This document shows positions 46,662 through 55,577 of a stretch of DNA of 64,000 nt, piece after piece. A model generated the notes under the pieces. That model saw only the letters and a list, made by a program, of their open reading frames with translations, searched no databases and had not been told where the DNA came from. The stretch comes from Chloroflexota bacterium (GTDB taxonomy: Bacteria; Chloroflexota; Limnocylindria; Limnocylindrales; CSP1-4), in contig CAKKPP010000003.1 of the NCBI GenBank assembly GCA_919901745.1, forward strand, positions 74,840 to 138,839, in the 5' to 3' direction. Each line of letters begins with the position of its first letter. Position 1 is the stretch's first letter. The position numbers were made by a program, and so were the translations under genes.

Positions 46662-46675
46662 GTTGCCTCGGCAAC
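46662..46675 (+). terminator. Short hairpin after GT87 gene
   Basis: GTTGCC-TC-GGCAAC is a perfect inverted repeat; folded as a 5-bp stem it has a CTCG loop. No T-run. Confidence 0.25.
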
Positions 46676-46693
46676 TATCCGACGAGTTCGATG

Positions 46694-46699
46694 TATGCT
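46694..46699 (+). promoter_or_regulatory. -10 box TATGCT, leaderless start of acetyltransferase
   Basis: TATGCT lies 7 nt before the GTG at 46707. This picks that GTG rather than the ATG at 46695, which lies inside the box itself. Confidence 0.5.
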
Positions 46700-46706
46700 C
46701 CCGGGC

Positions 46707-47972
46707 GTGCTCACTGCGACCCCCCGCGCCGATTTGAAGAGCGACTGTCCCGAGTCGCAGCCGACCGAGCCCGTGCCCGGTCCTGCGACGACCACCGCAG
46801 CAACCAGGCGCCTGCATGCCCAGAGGCGCCACTTCGACACCATTGGCGCAGATGTATGGGATGCCCTCGCCGCCGCGAACCCATGGTCGACGCCGTTCTC
46901 GTCGTGGGCCTTCCATCGAGCCTGGTGGGACGCGTACGGTGACAATGCCCATGAGCAGACGATGGTCGTGGTCGATGCCGGCGCCGGCGACGGAGCGCCT
47001 CCGGTGGCGATCGTGCCGTTCATGCATCGTCACGAAGTCGAACCGACCGATGCCATCACCCACACGACGATTCGCCACGGTTCCGAGCTGGCGCTGACCC
47101 CGGTCCCACCGTCGGCCAAGGCGATCTTCTTCGGCGCCTCGTATCACGCGGACTACGCCACGATCCTCTGCCATCCGAACGATCTGCCCGCGGTGGCCGA
47201 GGCGGTCGTGGCGTGCCTCGCCGCCGACACTGATGCAGACGACGATCACCCCGACCCGTGGGACGCCATCGATCTCCGCCGCCTCCGCTGCGGCGATCCC
47301 GTCATCGACGCACTGGCGTCTGCCTTCGGTCGGCGCGAGATGAGCGAGGGCTGGACGCTCAACGTGGAGCGCGAAGAGGTCTGTCCGGTCGCCATCATCC
47401 CGGCGGATATCGACTTCGATGGGTACCTGGCCACCCTGGACAAGAAGGAACGGCATGAGATTCGGCGCAAGGTTCGGCGCGCCGAGTCGGCCGGGGAGGT
47501 CCGTCTCCAACCGTCGGCCGATCCGCTCGGCGATCTGGATGCGTTCATCGAGCTGCACCAGAAGCGCTGGGGCGAGGACGGCCTCTTCCCCCACACTCGT
47601 GGTGGCGCGCAGAGCCGGGTCTTCGTCCGGCGCCTGTTCGAGCTGTTCGGCGCAGAGGGCCCGGTGCGACTCTCGTTCCTGACGATTGGCGGCCGTCGAG
47701 TCGCAGCCGGTGTCCACATCCAGAGCGGTGACGCAATCCTCTATTACAACGCCGGCGTGGATCCCGACGCCCGGGACCTGTCGCCGGGTGTCGTTCTCGT
47801 CGCGAAGTACCTGGAGCTCGCGGTCTCCATGGGGGTCCGCCGCTTCGACTTCCTGCGTGGCGACGAACCCTACAAATACGGCTGGGGGGCGGTCGACGAG
47901 CCGATCCAGCGAATCCTCGTGCGTCGAGCGTCGGGCCGTGATGCCGTGCCGCGGGGTGAGGTCCGATCGTGA
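46707..47972 (+). CDS. BioF2/CelD-like GNAT acetyltransferase
   Basis: 421 aa. PF13480-type GNAT: N-terminal half 'NPWSTPFSSWAFHRAWWDAYGD', C-terminal acetyl-CoA fold 'IDFDGYLATLDKKERHEIRRKVRRAE', 'AFIELHQKRWGEDGLFPHTRGG', 'VRLSFLTIGGRRVAAGVHIQSGD', 'RFDFLRGDEPYKYGWGA'. These are usually found in polysaccharide clusters, modifying a sugar or lipid intermediate. Start set by the leaderless box at 46694. Stop overlaps the GT4 start (GTGA). Confidence 0.82.
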   Translation: MLTATPRADLKSDCPESQPTEPVPGPATTTAATRRLHAQRRHFDTIGADVWDALAAANPWSTPFSSWAFHRAWWDAYGDNAHEQTMVVVDAGAGDGAPPVAIVPFMHRHEVEPTDAITHTTIRHGSELALTPVPPSAKAIFFGASYHADYATILCHPNDLPAVAEAVVACLAADTDADDDHPDPWDAIDLRRLRCGDPVIDALASAFGRREMSEGWTLNVEREEVCPVAIIPADIDFDGYLATLDKKERHEIRRKVRRAESAGEVRLQPSADPLGDLDAFIELHQKRWGEDGLFPHTRGGAQSRVFVRRLFELFGAEGPVRLSFLTIGGRRVAAGVHIQSGDAILYYNAGVDPDARDLSPGVVLVAKYLELAVSMGVRRFDFLRGDEPYKYGWGAVDEPIQRILVRRASGRDAVPRGEVRS

Positions 47973-49171
47973 CCGTGGCCCTCCCGACCGACCCCTGTTT
48001 CGAGCGCCCCGTTCGAATTCCGAACCGGGATGGGCATCCGTTGCGGGTCGTGGAATTGCTCGCGACCGGCTCGAACGGTGGAGCCCAGGAGCACCTCTAC
48101 TCGCTGCTGACGCGGATCGATCGCGATCGGTATGACGTGAGTGTCGTCGTGCTGACGGACGGCAGCGCGGTGCGCCGGCTCGAGCGAGCCGGCGTCTCGG
48201 TCTGCGTCATCGATGAGGCCGATGACGAGAGGGCCGTCGCCGCCCTGACCGCGCACCTGATCGGAGCCCGGGCCGACGTGCTGCACAACCACATGTACCG
48301 GGCGGAGATCATCGGAACCAGGGCCGCGCTTGCCGTCGGCGCAGCGGTCGGCCGCAAGCCCCTCGTCGTGTCGACCGTCCACTCTTCGCGGGTGCGCGCG
48401 GACATCGACCAGAATCTCCTCCGCGCATTGACGCCGTCGATGGATCGACTCATCGCAGTGTCCAGGGCGATCGTCGACAAGATCCACCTGGAGCGTCGCG
48501 ACGGTGCTCCGATCGAGCTCATCTACAACGGCGTCGACCTGGAACGTTACGATCACCAGGGACCCTGCTGCACCCTGCACGAGGAGTACGAGCTGGAGGC
48601 CGATTGCCAGCTGGTGGGAGTCGTGGCCCGGCTCGAGCCGGAGAAGGGGCATCACACCTTGCTGGAGGCCTGGCCCTCGGTCGTCGAGCGGATCCCGTCG
48701 GCCTGCCTGCTGGTGGTCGGCGAGGGCAGCCGGCGCGAGGCGCTCGAGGCGCAGGCGCTGGACCTGGGGATCGTCGGCCGGGTCGTCTTCACCGGCCTGC
48801 GCGACGATATTCCGGCCGTGACCGCAGCCCTCGATGTCGCCGTCCTTCCGTCGTATCGTGAGGCGCAGGGCCTGACCATTCTCGAGGCCATGGCCCTGTC
48901 GCGACCCGTCGTGGCGACCAACGTGGGCGGGATCCCGGAGATGATCGAGCACGAGGTCACCGGGCTGCTCGTCGAACCACACGATCCCGCGGGCCTCGCC
49001 GATGCGATCGTGCGACTCCTCGTGGATCACCCCTTCGCCGACACGATCGGTCGAGCCGGTCACGATCTCGTGCACGAGCGGTTCTGCATCGAGGGGATGG
49101 TGCGGTCGGTCGAGGAGATCTACGACGAGGCGGTGGCGACTCCTGTCGTGCCGGACCTCGCCGCCGGTTAG
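47969..49171 (+). CDS. GT4-family glycosyltransferase
   Basis: 400 aa GT-B fold. N-terminal 'VVELLATGSNGGAQEHLYSLLTRID'; C-terminal 'VVARLEPEKGHHTLLEAWPSV', 'LLVVGEGSRR', and the E-x7-E motif 'SYREAQGLTILEAMALSRPVVATNVGGIPEMI'. Uses a nucleotide sugar donor in the cytosol. GTGA overlap with the acetyltransferase shows joint expression. Specificity unknown. Confidence 0.9.
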   Translation: MTVALPTDPCFERPVRIPNRDGHPLRVVELLATGSNGGAQEHLYSLLTRIDRDRYDVSVVVLTDGSAVRRLERAGVSVCVIDEADDERAVAALTAHLIGARADVLHNHMYRAEIIGTRAALAVGAAVGRKPLVVSTVHSSRVRADIDQNLLRALTPSMDRLIAVSRAIVDKIHLERRDGAPIELIYNGVDLERYDHQGPCCTLHEEYELEADCQLVGVVARLEPEKGHHTLLEAWPSVVERIPSACLLVVGEGSRREALEAQALDLGIVGRVVFTGLRDDIPAVTAALDVAVLPSYREAQGLTILEAMALSRPVVATNVGGIPEMIEHEVTGLLVEPHDPAGLADAIVRLLVDHPFADTIGRAGHDLVHERFCIEGMVRSVEEIYDEAVATPVVPDLAAG

Positions 49172-49229
49172 TCGACGGAGTCGTCAGCCCAGTACGTTCG
49201 GTTGACGGGTGACCAGCCTCGCCGGCCGC

Positions 49230-49235
49230 TAGATT
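49230..49235 (+). promoter_or_regulatory. -10 box TAGATT, leaderless
   Basis: Lies 6 nt before the GTG at 49242. Confidence 0.5.
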
Positions 49236-49241
49236 GGGCCA

Positions 49242-50717
49242 GTGCAACTGCCTCCCCGCCCTTCACGACCTCGGCCCACCCTGGCGCTGACCCTGCCGCA
49301 GGTCTGGTTGGGCCTGTCGATCGCGCTCCCGGTCCTGGGCGCGCTCATCGCGCCCATGTCCGCGACCGACCTTGCCTATCACCTCCGCGCCGGCGCCGAG
49401 ATCCTGGACACGGGCGCCATTCCGACCGTTGACACGTGGACGTTCACGGCAGCGGGGACGGAGTGGGTCGACCAGCAGTGGGCCGCCCAGGCGGTCTTCG
49501 CGGCGATCCACAGGGCCGGCGGCTGGGCTGGATTGATCGTGTTCAGGGCCGTGCTCGTCGGGATCGCCTTCGGCCTCCTGGGGATCGCGATCCGGCGGCG
49601 GAACGCCGGCCTGTCGGAGCGCACCGTCGGTCTGCTGGTCGTGGGGGCATTCGTGGTCGCTGCACCCGCGCTGGCCCTCCGGCCTCAGCTCATTGCCGTC
49701 GTCCTGTTCGCCGCAACGCTTGCCGTGGTGGCCGGCCGCGGGCGGAATCGGCGGACGCTCCTGCTGCTCCCGATCATCGTGGTGGCCTGGGCGAACGTCC
49801 ACGGGAGCTTCGTCCTGGGGCCCGCGCTGGTCGGCCTGGCATGGCTGGAAGACGTCCACGAGCGGGCTCCGCGAGCCTGGCTGTCGTTTGTCGTTGCGGT
49901 TGTCGCAGCGGTCGCGGCACTGGTCAATCCACTCGGTGCAGGCGTGTGGGTGTACGCGGCCGGGATCTCGCTCGATCCCACGGTGACGGCCCGGATCACG
50001 GAGTGGCAGCCCACGACCGTGCGCGACGTTCCAGGGATGCTCTTCTGGGCGTCCGCGGCTGGTGTCGCGGTGCTCCTGGCCCGCCGCCGGGCCACGACAC
50101 CGTGGCCGGCACTCGTCACCCTCGCCGCGTTCGCCGTCCTCGCCGCCTACACGGTTCGCGGCCTGGCATGGTGGCCGCCCGTCGCGGCGATGGTCGTGGC
50201 CGGCCTGCTGCCCCCGACACCCATCTCCTCGCGTACGCCACAGCGCGCGGTCGCGAACGGACTCATCCTCCTCGCTGTCGTCGCAGCCGGACTCGTCGCC
50301 ACGCCCGCATGGCGGCCAACGGACCCGGCCACCGGCGCACCACGCGGGGCATTGACCGAGGCCCCCAGCGGGATCACCGCCGGCCTGCGCGGCATCGTGA
50401 CGCGCGGCGACCGCATCTGGAACCCGCAATCGTGGGGATCGTGGCTGGAATTTGCCCTCCCGGATCTGCCGGTGGCGCTCGATTCCCGGATCGAGCTGTT
50501 CCCGCCGGGCACGTGGGCGGACCTCGACGCTCTTCGTGGCGCACGCGCGGACTGGGCGACCGTCCTGGATCGCCATGGTGTGACGATCGTGGTCACGCAA
50601 GCCTCCGACGACGCCGTCCTGGCTGCAGCCTTGTCCGCGGACGCTTCGTGGCACGCGTCCTATGCCGATGCGGAAGGGACCATCTGGGTCAGGGCAGACC
50701 GGCCATCCGTCCCATGA
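49242..50717 (+). CDS. Polytopic membrane protein, probable GT-C-like
   Basis: 491 aa. About twelve hydrophobic segments between residues 15 and 370, with 'PMSATDLAYHLRAGAEILDTG' in the first loop (an acidic motif) and 'EWVDQQWAAQAVFAAI'. The C-terminal 120 residues are a soluble domain starting 'GDRIWNPQSWGSWLEFALPDLPVALDSRIELFP', a pattern I know from uncharacterised Chloroflexota and Actinobacteria membrane proteins. GT-C identity is inferred from topology and context only. Confidence 0.6.
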   Translation: MQLPPRPSRPRPTLALTLPQVWLGLSIALPVLGALIAPMSATDLAYHLRAGAEILDTGAIPTVDTWTFTAAGTEWVDQQWAAQAVFAAIHRAGGWAGLIVFRAVLVGIAFGLLGIAIRRRNAGLSERTVGLLVVGAFVVAAPALALRPQLIAVVLFAATLAVVAGRGRNRRTLLLLPIIVVAWANVHGSFVLGPALVGLAWLEDVHERAPRAWLSFVVAVVAAVAALVNPLGAGVWVYAAGISLDPTVTARITEWQPTTVRDVPGMLFWASAAGVAVLLARRRATTPWPALVTLAAFAVLAAYTVRGLAWWPPVAAMVVAGLLPPTPISSRTPQRAVANGLILLAVVAAGLVATPAWRPTDPATGAPRGALTEAPSGITAGLRGIVTRGDRIWNPQSWGSWLEFALPDLPVALDSRIELFPPGTWADLDALRGARADWATVLDRHGVTIVVTQASDDAVLAAALSADASWHASYADAEGTIWVRADRPSVP

Positions 50718-50738
50718 CATGCGGCCGGTGGCGTCGGC

Positions 50739-50744
50739 TATCCT
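50739..50744 (+). promoter_or_regulatory. -10 box TATCCT, leaderless
   Basis: Lies 7 nt before the ATG at 50752 and argues against an upstream in-frame start. Confidence 0.5.
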
Positions 50745-50751
50745 CGGTCCG

Positions 50752-51960
50752 ATGACCACGCCCGCTGCCCCGGATCTCGACGTCGTCGTCCTCGGCGGCG
50801 GCGGTCACGTTGGATTGCCGCTCAGTCTCGCCATGGCCGATGTGGGGCTCCGGGTCGGCGTGTACGACACGAATCGGGCGACGCTCGAGCAGATCCGGCG
50901 GGGCGAAATGCCGTTCCTCGAGAATGGCGCCGAGGCCCTCCTCGCGGAGCTCCTGCCGTCCGGCCGTCTCGTCCTCGACGACGACGCCGCCATGATCGCC
51001 CGAGCCGACGTCGTCATCGTGGTGATCGGGACACCGGTCGATGAGTTCCTCGGACCCTCGATGACCGTGTTCGAGCGAACCGTCGCGCAGCTGGCCCCCC
51101 ACCTTCGCCACGCCGCGCTCGTCGTCCTCAGGAGCACGGTCTATCCCGGCACCACCGCCTTCGTCGCTCAGCATCTCGCGGATCGAGGACTGCCTGTCGA
51201 TGTTGCGTTCTGCCCCGAACGGATCGCCGAAGGCCACGCTCTCGAGGAACTGTCGTCGCTTCCCCAGATCGTCGGCGCGGATGACGCGCGTGCCGGCGAC
51301 CGGGCCGAGGCCCTGTTCCGACGGTTGACGAACACGATCATCCGGACCTCGACGAAGGAGGCCGAGCTGGCGAAGCTCTTCACCAACACCTGGCGCTACA
51401 TGAAGTTCGCCGTGGCCAACCAGTTCTTCATGATTGCCGACCAGGCCGGAGTGGATTACTCCAACGTGCTCCGCGCCGTCCGAGAGGATTACCCGCGAGC
51501 AGCCGACCTTCCCGCGCCCGGGTTCGCGGCCGGACCGTGCCTCTTCAAGGACACGATGCAGCTGGCCGCGTTCACGAGCGATCACTTCCCCCTCGGCCAG
51601 GCCGCGATGCAGGTCAACGAGGGCCTGCCGGCCTATCTCGTGTCGGCCATGGAGCGGCGCTACGGCGATCTTCGCGGCCGATCCATCGGCATCCTCGGCA
51701 TGGCGTTCAAGGCCGAATCCGACGACCCGCGAGCATCACTCTCGTACAAGCTGCGCAAGCTCCTCGCGTGGTCCGGAGCCGACGTCTTGTGCACCGACCC
51801 GTACGTGCGCGACGACCGACTCGTCCCGCTCGAGGAGGTCATCGAGCGCAGCGAGATCCTCGTCCTCGGGGCGCCCCATCGCGCCTATCGAGCGCTCGAT
51901 GTCGGCGGCCACGACGTGGTTGACGTCTGGGGCGCCATGGGCGGCGGCATCCGCCTGTGA
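50752..51960 (+). CDS. UDP-glucose/GDP-mannose-type nucleotide sugar dehydrogenase
   Basis: 402 aa. N-terminal Rossmann 'VVVLGGGGHVGLPLSLAMADVGLRVGVYD', 'VVIGTPVD', then 'LRSTVYPGTT', 'FCPERIAEGHALEEL', catalytic Cys in 'GPCLFKDTMQLAA' (normally G-x-C-L-P-K-D; Pro is Phe here), and C-terminal 'IGILGMAFKAESDDPRASLSYKL'. Oxidises C6 of a UDP- or GDP-sugar to the uronate. Head of dehydrogenase - epimerase - GT2, each joined by a GTGA overlap. Confidence 0.88.
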   Translation: MTTPAAPDLDVVVLGGGGHVGLPLSLAMADVGLRVGVYDTNRATLEQIRRGEMPFLENGAEALLAELLPSGRLVLDDDAAMIARADVVIVVIGTPVDEFLGPSMTVFERTVAQLAPHLRHAALVVLRSTVYPGTTAFVAQHLADRGLPVDVAFCPERIAEGHALEELSSLPQIVGADDARAGDRAEALFRRLTNTIIRTSTKEAELAKLFTNTWRYMKFAVANQFFMIADQAGVDYSNVLRAVREDYPRAADLPAPGFAAGPCLFKDTMQLAAFTSDHFPLGQAAMQVNEGLPAYLVSAMERRYGDLRGRSIGILGMAFKAESDDPRASLSYKLRKLLAWSGADVLCTDPYVRDDRLVPLEEVIERSEILVLGAPHRAYRALDVGGHDVVDVWGAMGGGIRL

Positions 51961-52991
51961 CGCGCCCGATGAAGATCCTCGTCACCGGCGCCGCGGGGTT
52001 TATCAACGGATACCTTGTGCCCGAGCTCCTCGAGGCGGGGCACGAGGTCGTGGGCCTGGATGACTTCTCCAAGTACGGGCGCCTCGTCAAGTCGTACGAC
52101 GACCACCCGCGCTACCGGTTCATCGAGGGCGATGCCAAGGACGGCGCGCTGATGCGTGATCTCGCCGCGGATTGCGACCAGGTGGTCGCCGCGGCAGCGA
52201 TGATCGGCGGGATCAGCTACTTCCACGAGTTCGCCTACGACCTGCTCGCGGAGAATGAGCGGATCCTCGCGTCGACGTTCGATGCCGCCATCGCCGCGCA
52301 TCGCGACGGCCACCTCGAGCGGATCGTCGTGGTGAGCTCGTCGATGGTCTACGAGTCGACGGACGTGTTTCCGACCCCCGAGGGCGCCCAGCTGACCTCC
52401 CCGCCCCCGATCTCGACGTACGGGTTCCAGAAGCTCGCCTCCGAGTACTTCGCAAAGGGGGCCCGGGAGCAGTACGGCCTTCCGTACACCATCGTCCGGC
52501 CGTTCAACTGCGTCGGGATCGGCGAGCGGCGGGCGGTCCGCGACACAGACGTCATGTCCGGCAACGTGAAGCTCGCCCTGTCGCATGTTGTGCCCGATCT
52601 CGCCCTCAAGGTGCTCAAGGGCCAGGATCCGCTCCATATCCTCGGCGACGGCTCGCAGATTCGCCACTACACGTACGGCGGGGACCTTGCGCGCGGGATC
52701 CGCCTCGCGATTGAGTCGCCGTCGGCGGTGGACGACGACTTCAACCTCTCGACCGCGCGATCGACCACGGTGCTGGAGCTGGCCGGCCTCATCTGGGAGC
52801 GGGTCAATGGCCCTGATCGGCCCTTCGCCTTCGTTTCGGATTCACCCTTCGAGCACGATGTCCAGCTCAGAGTCCCCGACGTCCGCAAGGCCGATGCGCT
52901 GCTCGGCTTCCGGGCCGAGACCTCCCTTGAGGCGATGCTCGACGAGGTCGTACCGTGGATCGCTGCCGAACTCAGCGCCGGACGGCTGTGA
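51957..52991 (+). CDS. NAD-dependent epimerase/dehydratase (extended SDR)
   Basis: 344 aa. Cofactor loop 'ILVTGAAGFINGYLVPELLEAG' is GxxGxxxG with Asn inserted where Gly is usual. 'GLDDFSKYG', 'VVVSSSMVYE', catalytic Tyr-Lys in 'STYGFQKLASEYFAK', 'VRPFNCVGIGERRA'. Most like UDP-uronate or UDP-hexose epimerases. GTG start overlaps the dehydrogenase stop; probably acts on its product (inference). Confidence 0.88.
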   Translation: MTRPMKILVTGAAGFINGYLVPELLEAGHEVVGLDDFSKYGRLVKSYDDHPRYRFIEGDAKDGALMRDLAADCDQVVAAAAMIGGISYFHEFAYDLLAENERILASTFDAAIAAHRDGHLERIVVVSSSMVYESTDVFPTPEGAQLTSPPPISTYGFQKLASEYFAKGAREQYGLPYTIVRPFNCVGIGERRAVRDTDVMSGNVKLALSHVVPDLALKVLKGQDPLHILGDGSQIRHYTYGGDLARGIRLAIESPSAVDDDFNLSTARSTTVLELAGLIWERVNGPDRPFAFVSDSPFEHDVQLRVPDVRKADALLGFRAETSLEAMLDEVVPWIAAELSAGRL

Positions 52992-53767
52992 CGACGGCCT
53001 CGGACGAGTCGACGGCGCCCGCCTCACCGCCGACCGACCCGGAGGTGTCGATCGTTCTTCCCGTCTTCAACGAGGGCGAGTCCGTCGAGCCGGTATTGCG
53101 GGCCCTGTCGAGCGGCGTGACCGCCCAGCACGAGCTGATCGTGGTCTGGGATTTCGACGGCGACACGACCCGGCCAGTCGTCGAGCGACTGGCCGGTGAG
53201 ATCCCGGGTCTGCGCGGCGTTCGCAACGACCTCGGTCGAGGCGTACTCAATGCGATGAAAGCTGGCATCGCCGCAGCGCGCGCGCCGTACGTGCTGATCT
53301 CGATGGCCGACGGGTCGGATGAGCCGCATGTCGTGGACCCGATGCTCGCCCTGGCGCGCGGTGGGGCCGATGTGGTTTCCGCGTCGCGGTATATGCCGGG
53401 CGGGCGGCAGATCGGCGGCCCGGCCCTCAAGCGACTGATGAGTCGTGTCGCCGGTCTCACCCTCCATTGGTTTGCCGGGGTACCGACCCACGATCCCACG
53501 AACAACTTCAAGCTTTACGCCCGTCGCTACCTGGAAGAGGTAACGGTCGAAAGCACGGCCGGGTTCGAGCTCGCCCTCGAGCTCACCGTGAAGGCGACTC
53601 TCGCCGGCCGGACCGTCGCCGAGGTGCCCACGACCTGGCGCGACCGGACCGCCGGCCAGTCGAACTTCAGGCTCCGGAAGTGGTTGCCGCACTATCTCCG
53701 CTGGTACGCGGCGGCCTTCCGCGGCAGGTTCGCGGCCCGGCGTTCGCGGCCCCCCACCGAGCACTGA
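52988..53767 (+). CDS. GT2 glycosyltransferase, dolichol-phosphate mannosyltransferase-like
   Basis: 259 aa from GTG 52988 (GTGA with the epimerase). 'VSIVLPVFNEGESVEPVLRAL' and 'DVVSASRYMPGGRQIGGPALKRLMSRVAGLTLHWFAG' then 'DPTNNFKLYARRYLEEV' and 'TVKATLAGRTVAEVPTTWRDR' are DPM1-like. The nucleotide loop is WDFDGDT instead of the usual VDDGSxDxT, and the DxD site reads SMADGSDEP, so donor preference may differ. Basic C-terminus, no TM. Confidence 0.85.
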   Translation: MTTASDESTAPASPPTDPEVSIVLPVFNEGESVEPVLRALSSGVTAQHELIVVWDFDGDTTRPVVERLAGEIPGLRGVRNDLGRGVLNAMKAGIAAARAPYVLISMADGSDEPHVVDPMLALARGGADVVSASRYMPGGRQIGGPALKRLMSRVAGLTLHWFAGVPTHDPTNNFKLYARRYLEEVTVESTAGFELALELTVKATLAGRTVAEVPTTWRDRTAGQSNFRLRKWLPHYLRWYAAAFRGRFAARRSRPPTEH

Positions 53768-54193
53768 CGCTTCGGTTGCCTCCGGCAGGCGCGCGCGCCG
53801 TCAGTCTCGGCGGCCCGCCGCGCCTCGGCACTGTTCGAGTTCTTGAACCGGACGCTCGCCGGGCGCCAGCTCTCGGGCAGCCTGCTCCACGGGATCGAGT
53901 CGGCGCTGGGCGCCTCGAACGATTGAAAGCGCGATCACGGCGAGCGCTGCCGACGCTGGGACGGGTGCCATGGTAACGAGTGCCAGCACCGGGCTGCCGA
54001 CCGGCAACATGAGCACGCCGTAGTGCGCCTGGCTCACAGGCCAGTGCGCTGGAACCAGGATCGCAAGGCTGACGTTCGCGAGATCCAGGTTACCGACGAA
54101 TACGCCTTCAAGGACCCAGCGACGGATGATCGGCCAGTCGAGCGTCTTTGGCTTGAGGTTGCGCGGTCGGGGGTTCTGGCACCGCGTACGCCG
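53768..54193. other. Interval without a confident gene
   Basis: 426 nt between convergent genes. The only protein-like reading is the minus-strand frame given at 53801. No strong terminator is visible: GCCT and AGGC near 53780 can pair, but the stem is four bases. Confidence 0.5.
53801..54037 (-). CDS. Possible small or decaying gene
   Basis: 78 aa from a GTG (MSQAHYGVLMLPVGSPVLAL...). It begins with a hydrophobic stretch and ends in a charged helix 'RRLDPVEQAARELAPGERP'. The frame remains open upstream to about 54195 with protein-like sequence ('KTLDWPIIRRWVLEGVFVGNLDLANVSL', given here in two parts: KTLDWPIIRRWV and LEGVFVGNLDLA) but without a start codon, so it may be the remains of a longer gene. 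Third-position GC is high but weaker than in neighbours. Not recognised. Confidence 0.3.
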   Translation of the reverse strand: MSQAHYGVLMLPVGSPVLALVTMAPVPASAALAVIALSIVRGAQRRLDPVEQAARELAPGERPVQELEQCRGAAGRRD

Positions 54194-55570
54194 TCAGTTC
54201 GTGATGTCCTCGTACGTCGGGATCGGAGCACCGTAGACCAGTCGTCGTTGGGCCTCGGCCAGGACCTCCGGGCGGATGGGAGGGACGGCCCAAGGCTCCA
54301 GGGCGTCGGTCACGGGCGAGCCATGGGCTGAAACGATTCCCTCGAGGCGCGTCGGGGATGGGACAAGGACGAGCGACCGGCCTAAATCGACCGAGGCAGG
54401 CCGATCGGATGCCAGGGCAGCGGTCACAAGGGCCCGGGTCATCTCGGCGCGCTCGACGAAGATCTGCCGGCCGTCCACCAGGAGTCGGACGTTCCAGAGT
54501 ATCGCGAGTTCGAGGACCACGGCCGCACCGGCCAGGGCCGTAAGGCGGCGGCGCCCGGTGGCGAGCGCCAGATCCCGGAACCACGGTCCCAGGAGCGCTC
54601 CGAGCGCAACCAGGGCCAGGACCGCCGCGACGTACGTGTATCGGGCGTAGTGGACCTGGTCCGTTGTCACGCCGGCTCGTGTGATGGCAATCAGCGTGTA
54701 CTGGGCAGCGATGCCGACGCTGGCCGCGACGAACCGGATCGGCAGCGCTCGCTTGTGGGCAAGGCGCCACAGGGCGGCTGCAAGCACGATGGTCGCCACG
54801 GCGACCCCCGGCCCCGGACCGACACCCGTGACTGCGCCTGCAGCTTCGCCGAATCCAGCGACGAGGAACTCGGGAACGTGGAGCAGCGCCGCCATGGAGA
54901 ACGGGTCGCGATGGGCGCCGATCCCGTCGCGGCCAATGAGGATGAACCAGGTCGCGTACGAGGTGACGGGGATCGCTAGGAGGCCGAGCCAGCGGCGGTG
55001 GTCAGCGCGTAACACCAACTCCACTGCCACCGCGGCGAGGAAGAAGAGGGCGACACCCGAGGTCATCAGCCCAGCGACGAGCAGGGCCACGAGTGCGGCC
55101 GCTCGCCCCCGCGTCGCCGGTCCGTCGAGAACGTCGAGGGCTCCCAGACCGAGCGCGGTCGCGCCGACAAACCCGATCTGAAATCCCCAGTAGAGGTTCT
55201 CGAATCCCGAGCCCAGGAACAGCACGAGCGTCCCTGCTGCGAGGCCCGGCAGAGGCCCGGCTCGACGGGCCACCTGGCGTCGAACCAGCACAGCCACGAT
55301 CACGTTGAGGAGGACAACGAGGGCGAGATAGGGCACGTACGTCCGGAGCCCCACCGTCTCGACAAGCGCCCGATACACGAGGATGGGAATGGTGGACCAG
55401 TGCTCGTTGTGGGGCGCCCACCAGGTGGACGGATCCATCAGCGACCGATCCGCAATGAATGCCCACTCGTCCGAGAAGAAGGTCAGACCGCGCCCGAACC
55501 AGAGCAGGATGGGTACAGAGAGGACAGCCGCGCCGGCAAACACGACGTCCGGCGTGTGCCACCGCCTCAC
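54194..55570 (-). CDS. Polytopic membrane protein, probable GT-C-like
   Basis: 458 aa from GTG 55570, 7 nt after the upstream stop; a frame extension to 55624 would overlap that gene by 47 nt. 'FFSDEWAFIADRSLMDPSTWWAPHNEHW' (here FFSDEWAFIADRSLM, then STWWAPHNEHW) is an acidic first loop with an H-N-E-H-W motif often found in uncharacterised bacterial GT-C-like proteins. About ten TMs and a C-terminal soluble domain. Function inferred from topology and position in the glycan island. Confidence 0.65.
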   Translation of the reverse strand: MRRWHTPDVVFAGAAVLSVPILLWFGRGLTFFSDEWAFIADRSLMDPSTWWAPHNEHWSTIPILVYRALVETVGLRTYVPYLALVVLLNVIVAVLVRRQVARRAGPLPGLAAGTLVLFLGSGFENLYWGFQIGFVGATALGLGALDVLDGPATRGRAAALVALLVAGLMTSGVALFFLAAVAVELVLRADHRRWLGLLAIPVTSYATWFILIGRDGIGAHRDPFSMAALLHVPEFLVAGFGEAAGAVTGVGPGPGVAVATIVLAAALWRLAHKRALPIRFVAASVGIAAQYTLIAITRAGVTTDQVHYARYTYVAAVLALVALGALLGPWFRDLALATGRRRLTALAGAAVVLELAILWNVRLLVDGRQIFVERAEMTRALVTAALASDRPASVDLGRSLVLVPSPTRLEGIVSAHGSPVTDALEPWAVPPIRPEVLAEAQRRLVYGAPIPTYEDITN

Positions 55571-55577
55571 GAGCAGC

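Noticed and set aside
48006..48030. GTTCGAATTCCGAAC sequence resembling a tRNA T-arm
   Set aside because: It is inside the GT4 coding sequence and no acceptor, D or anticodon arms surround it.
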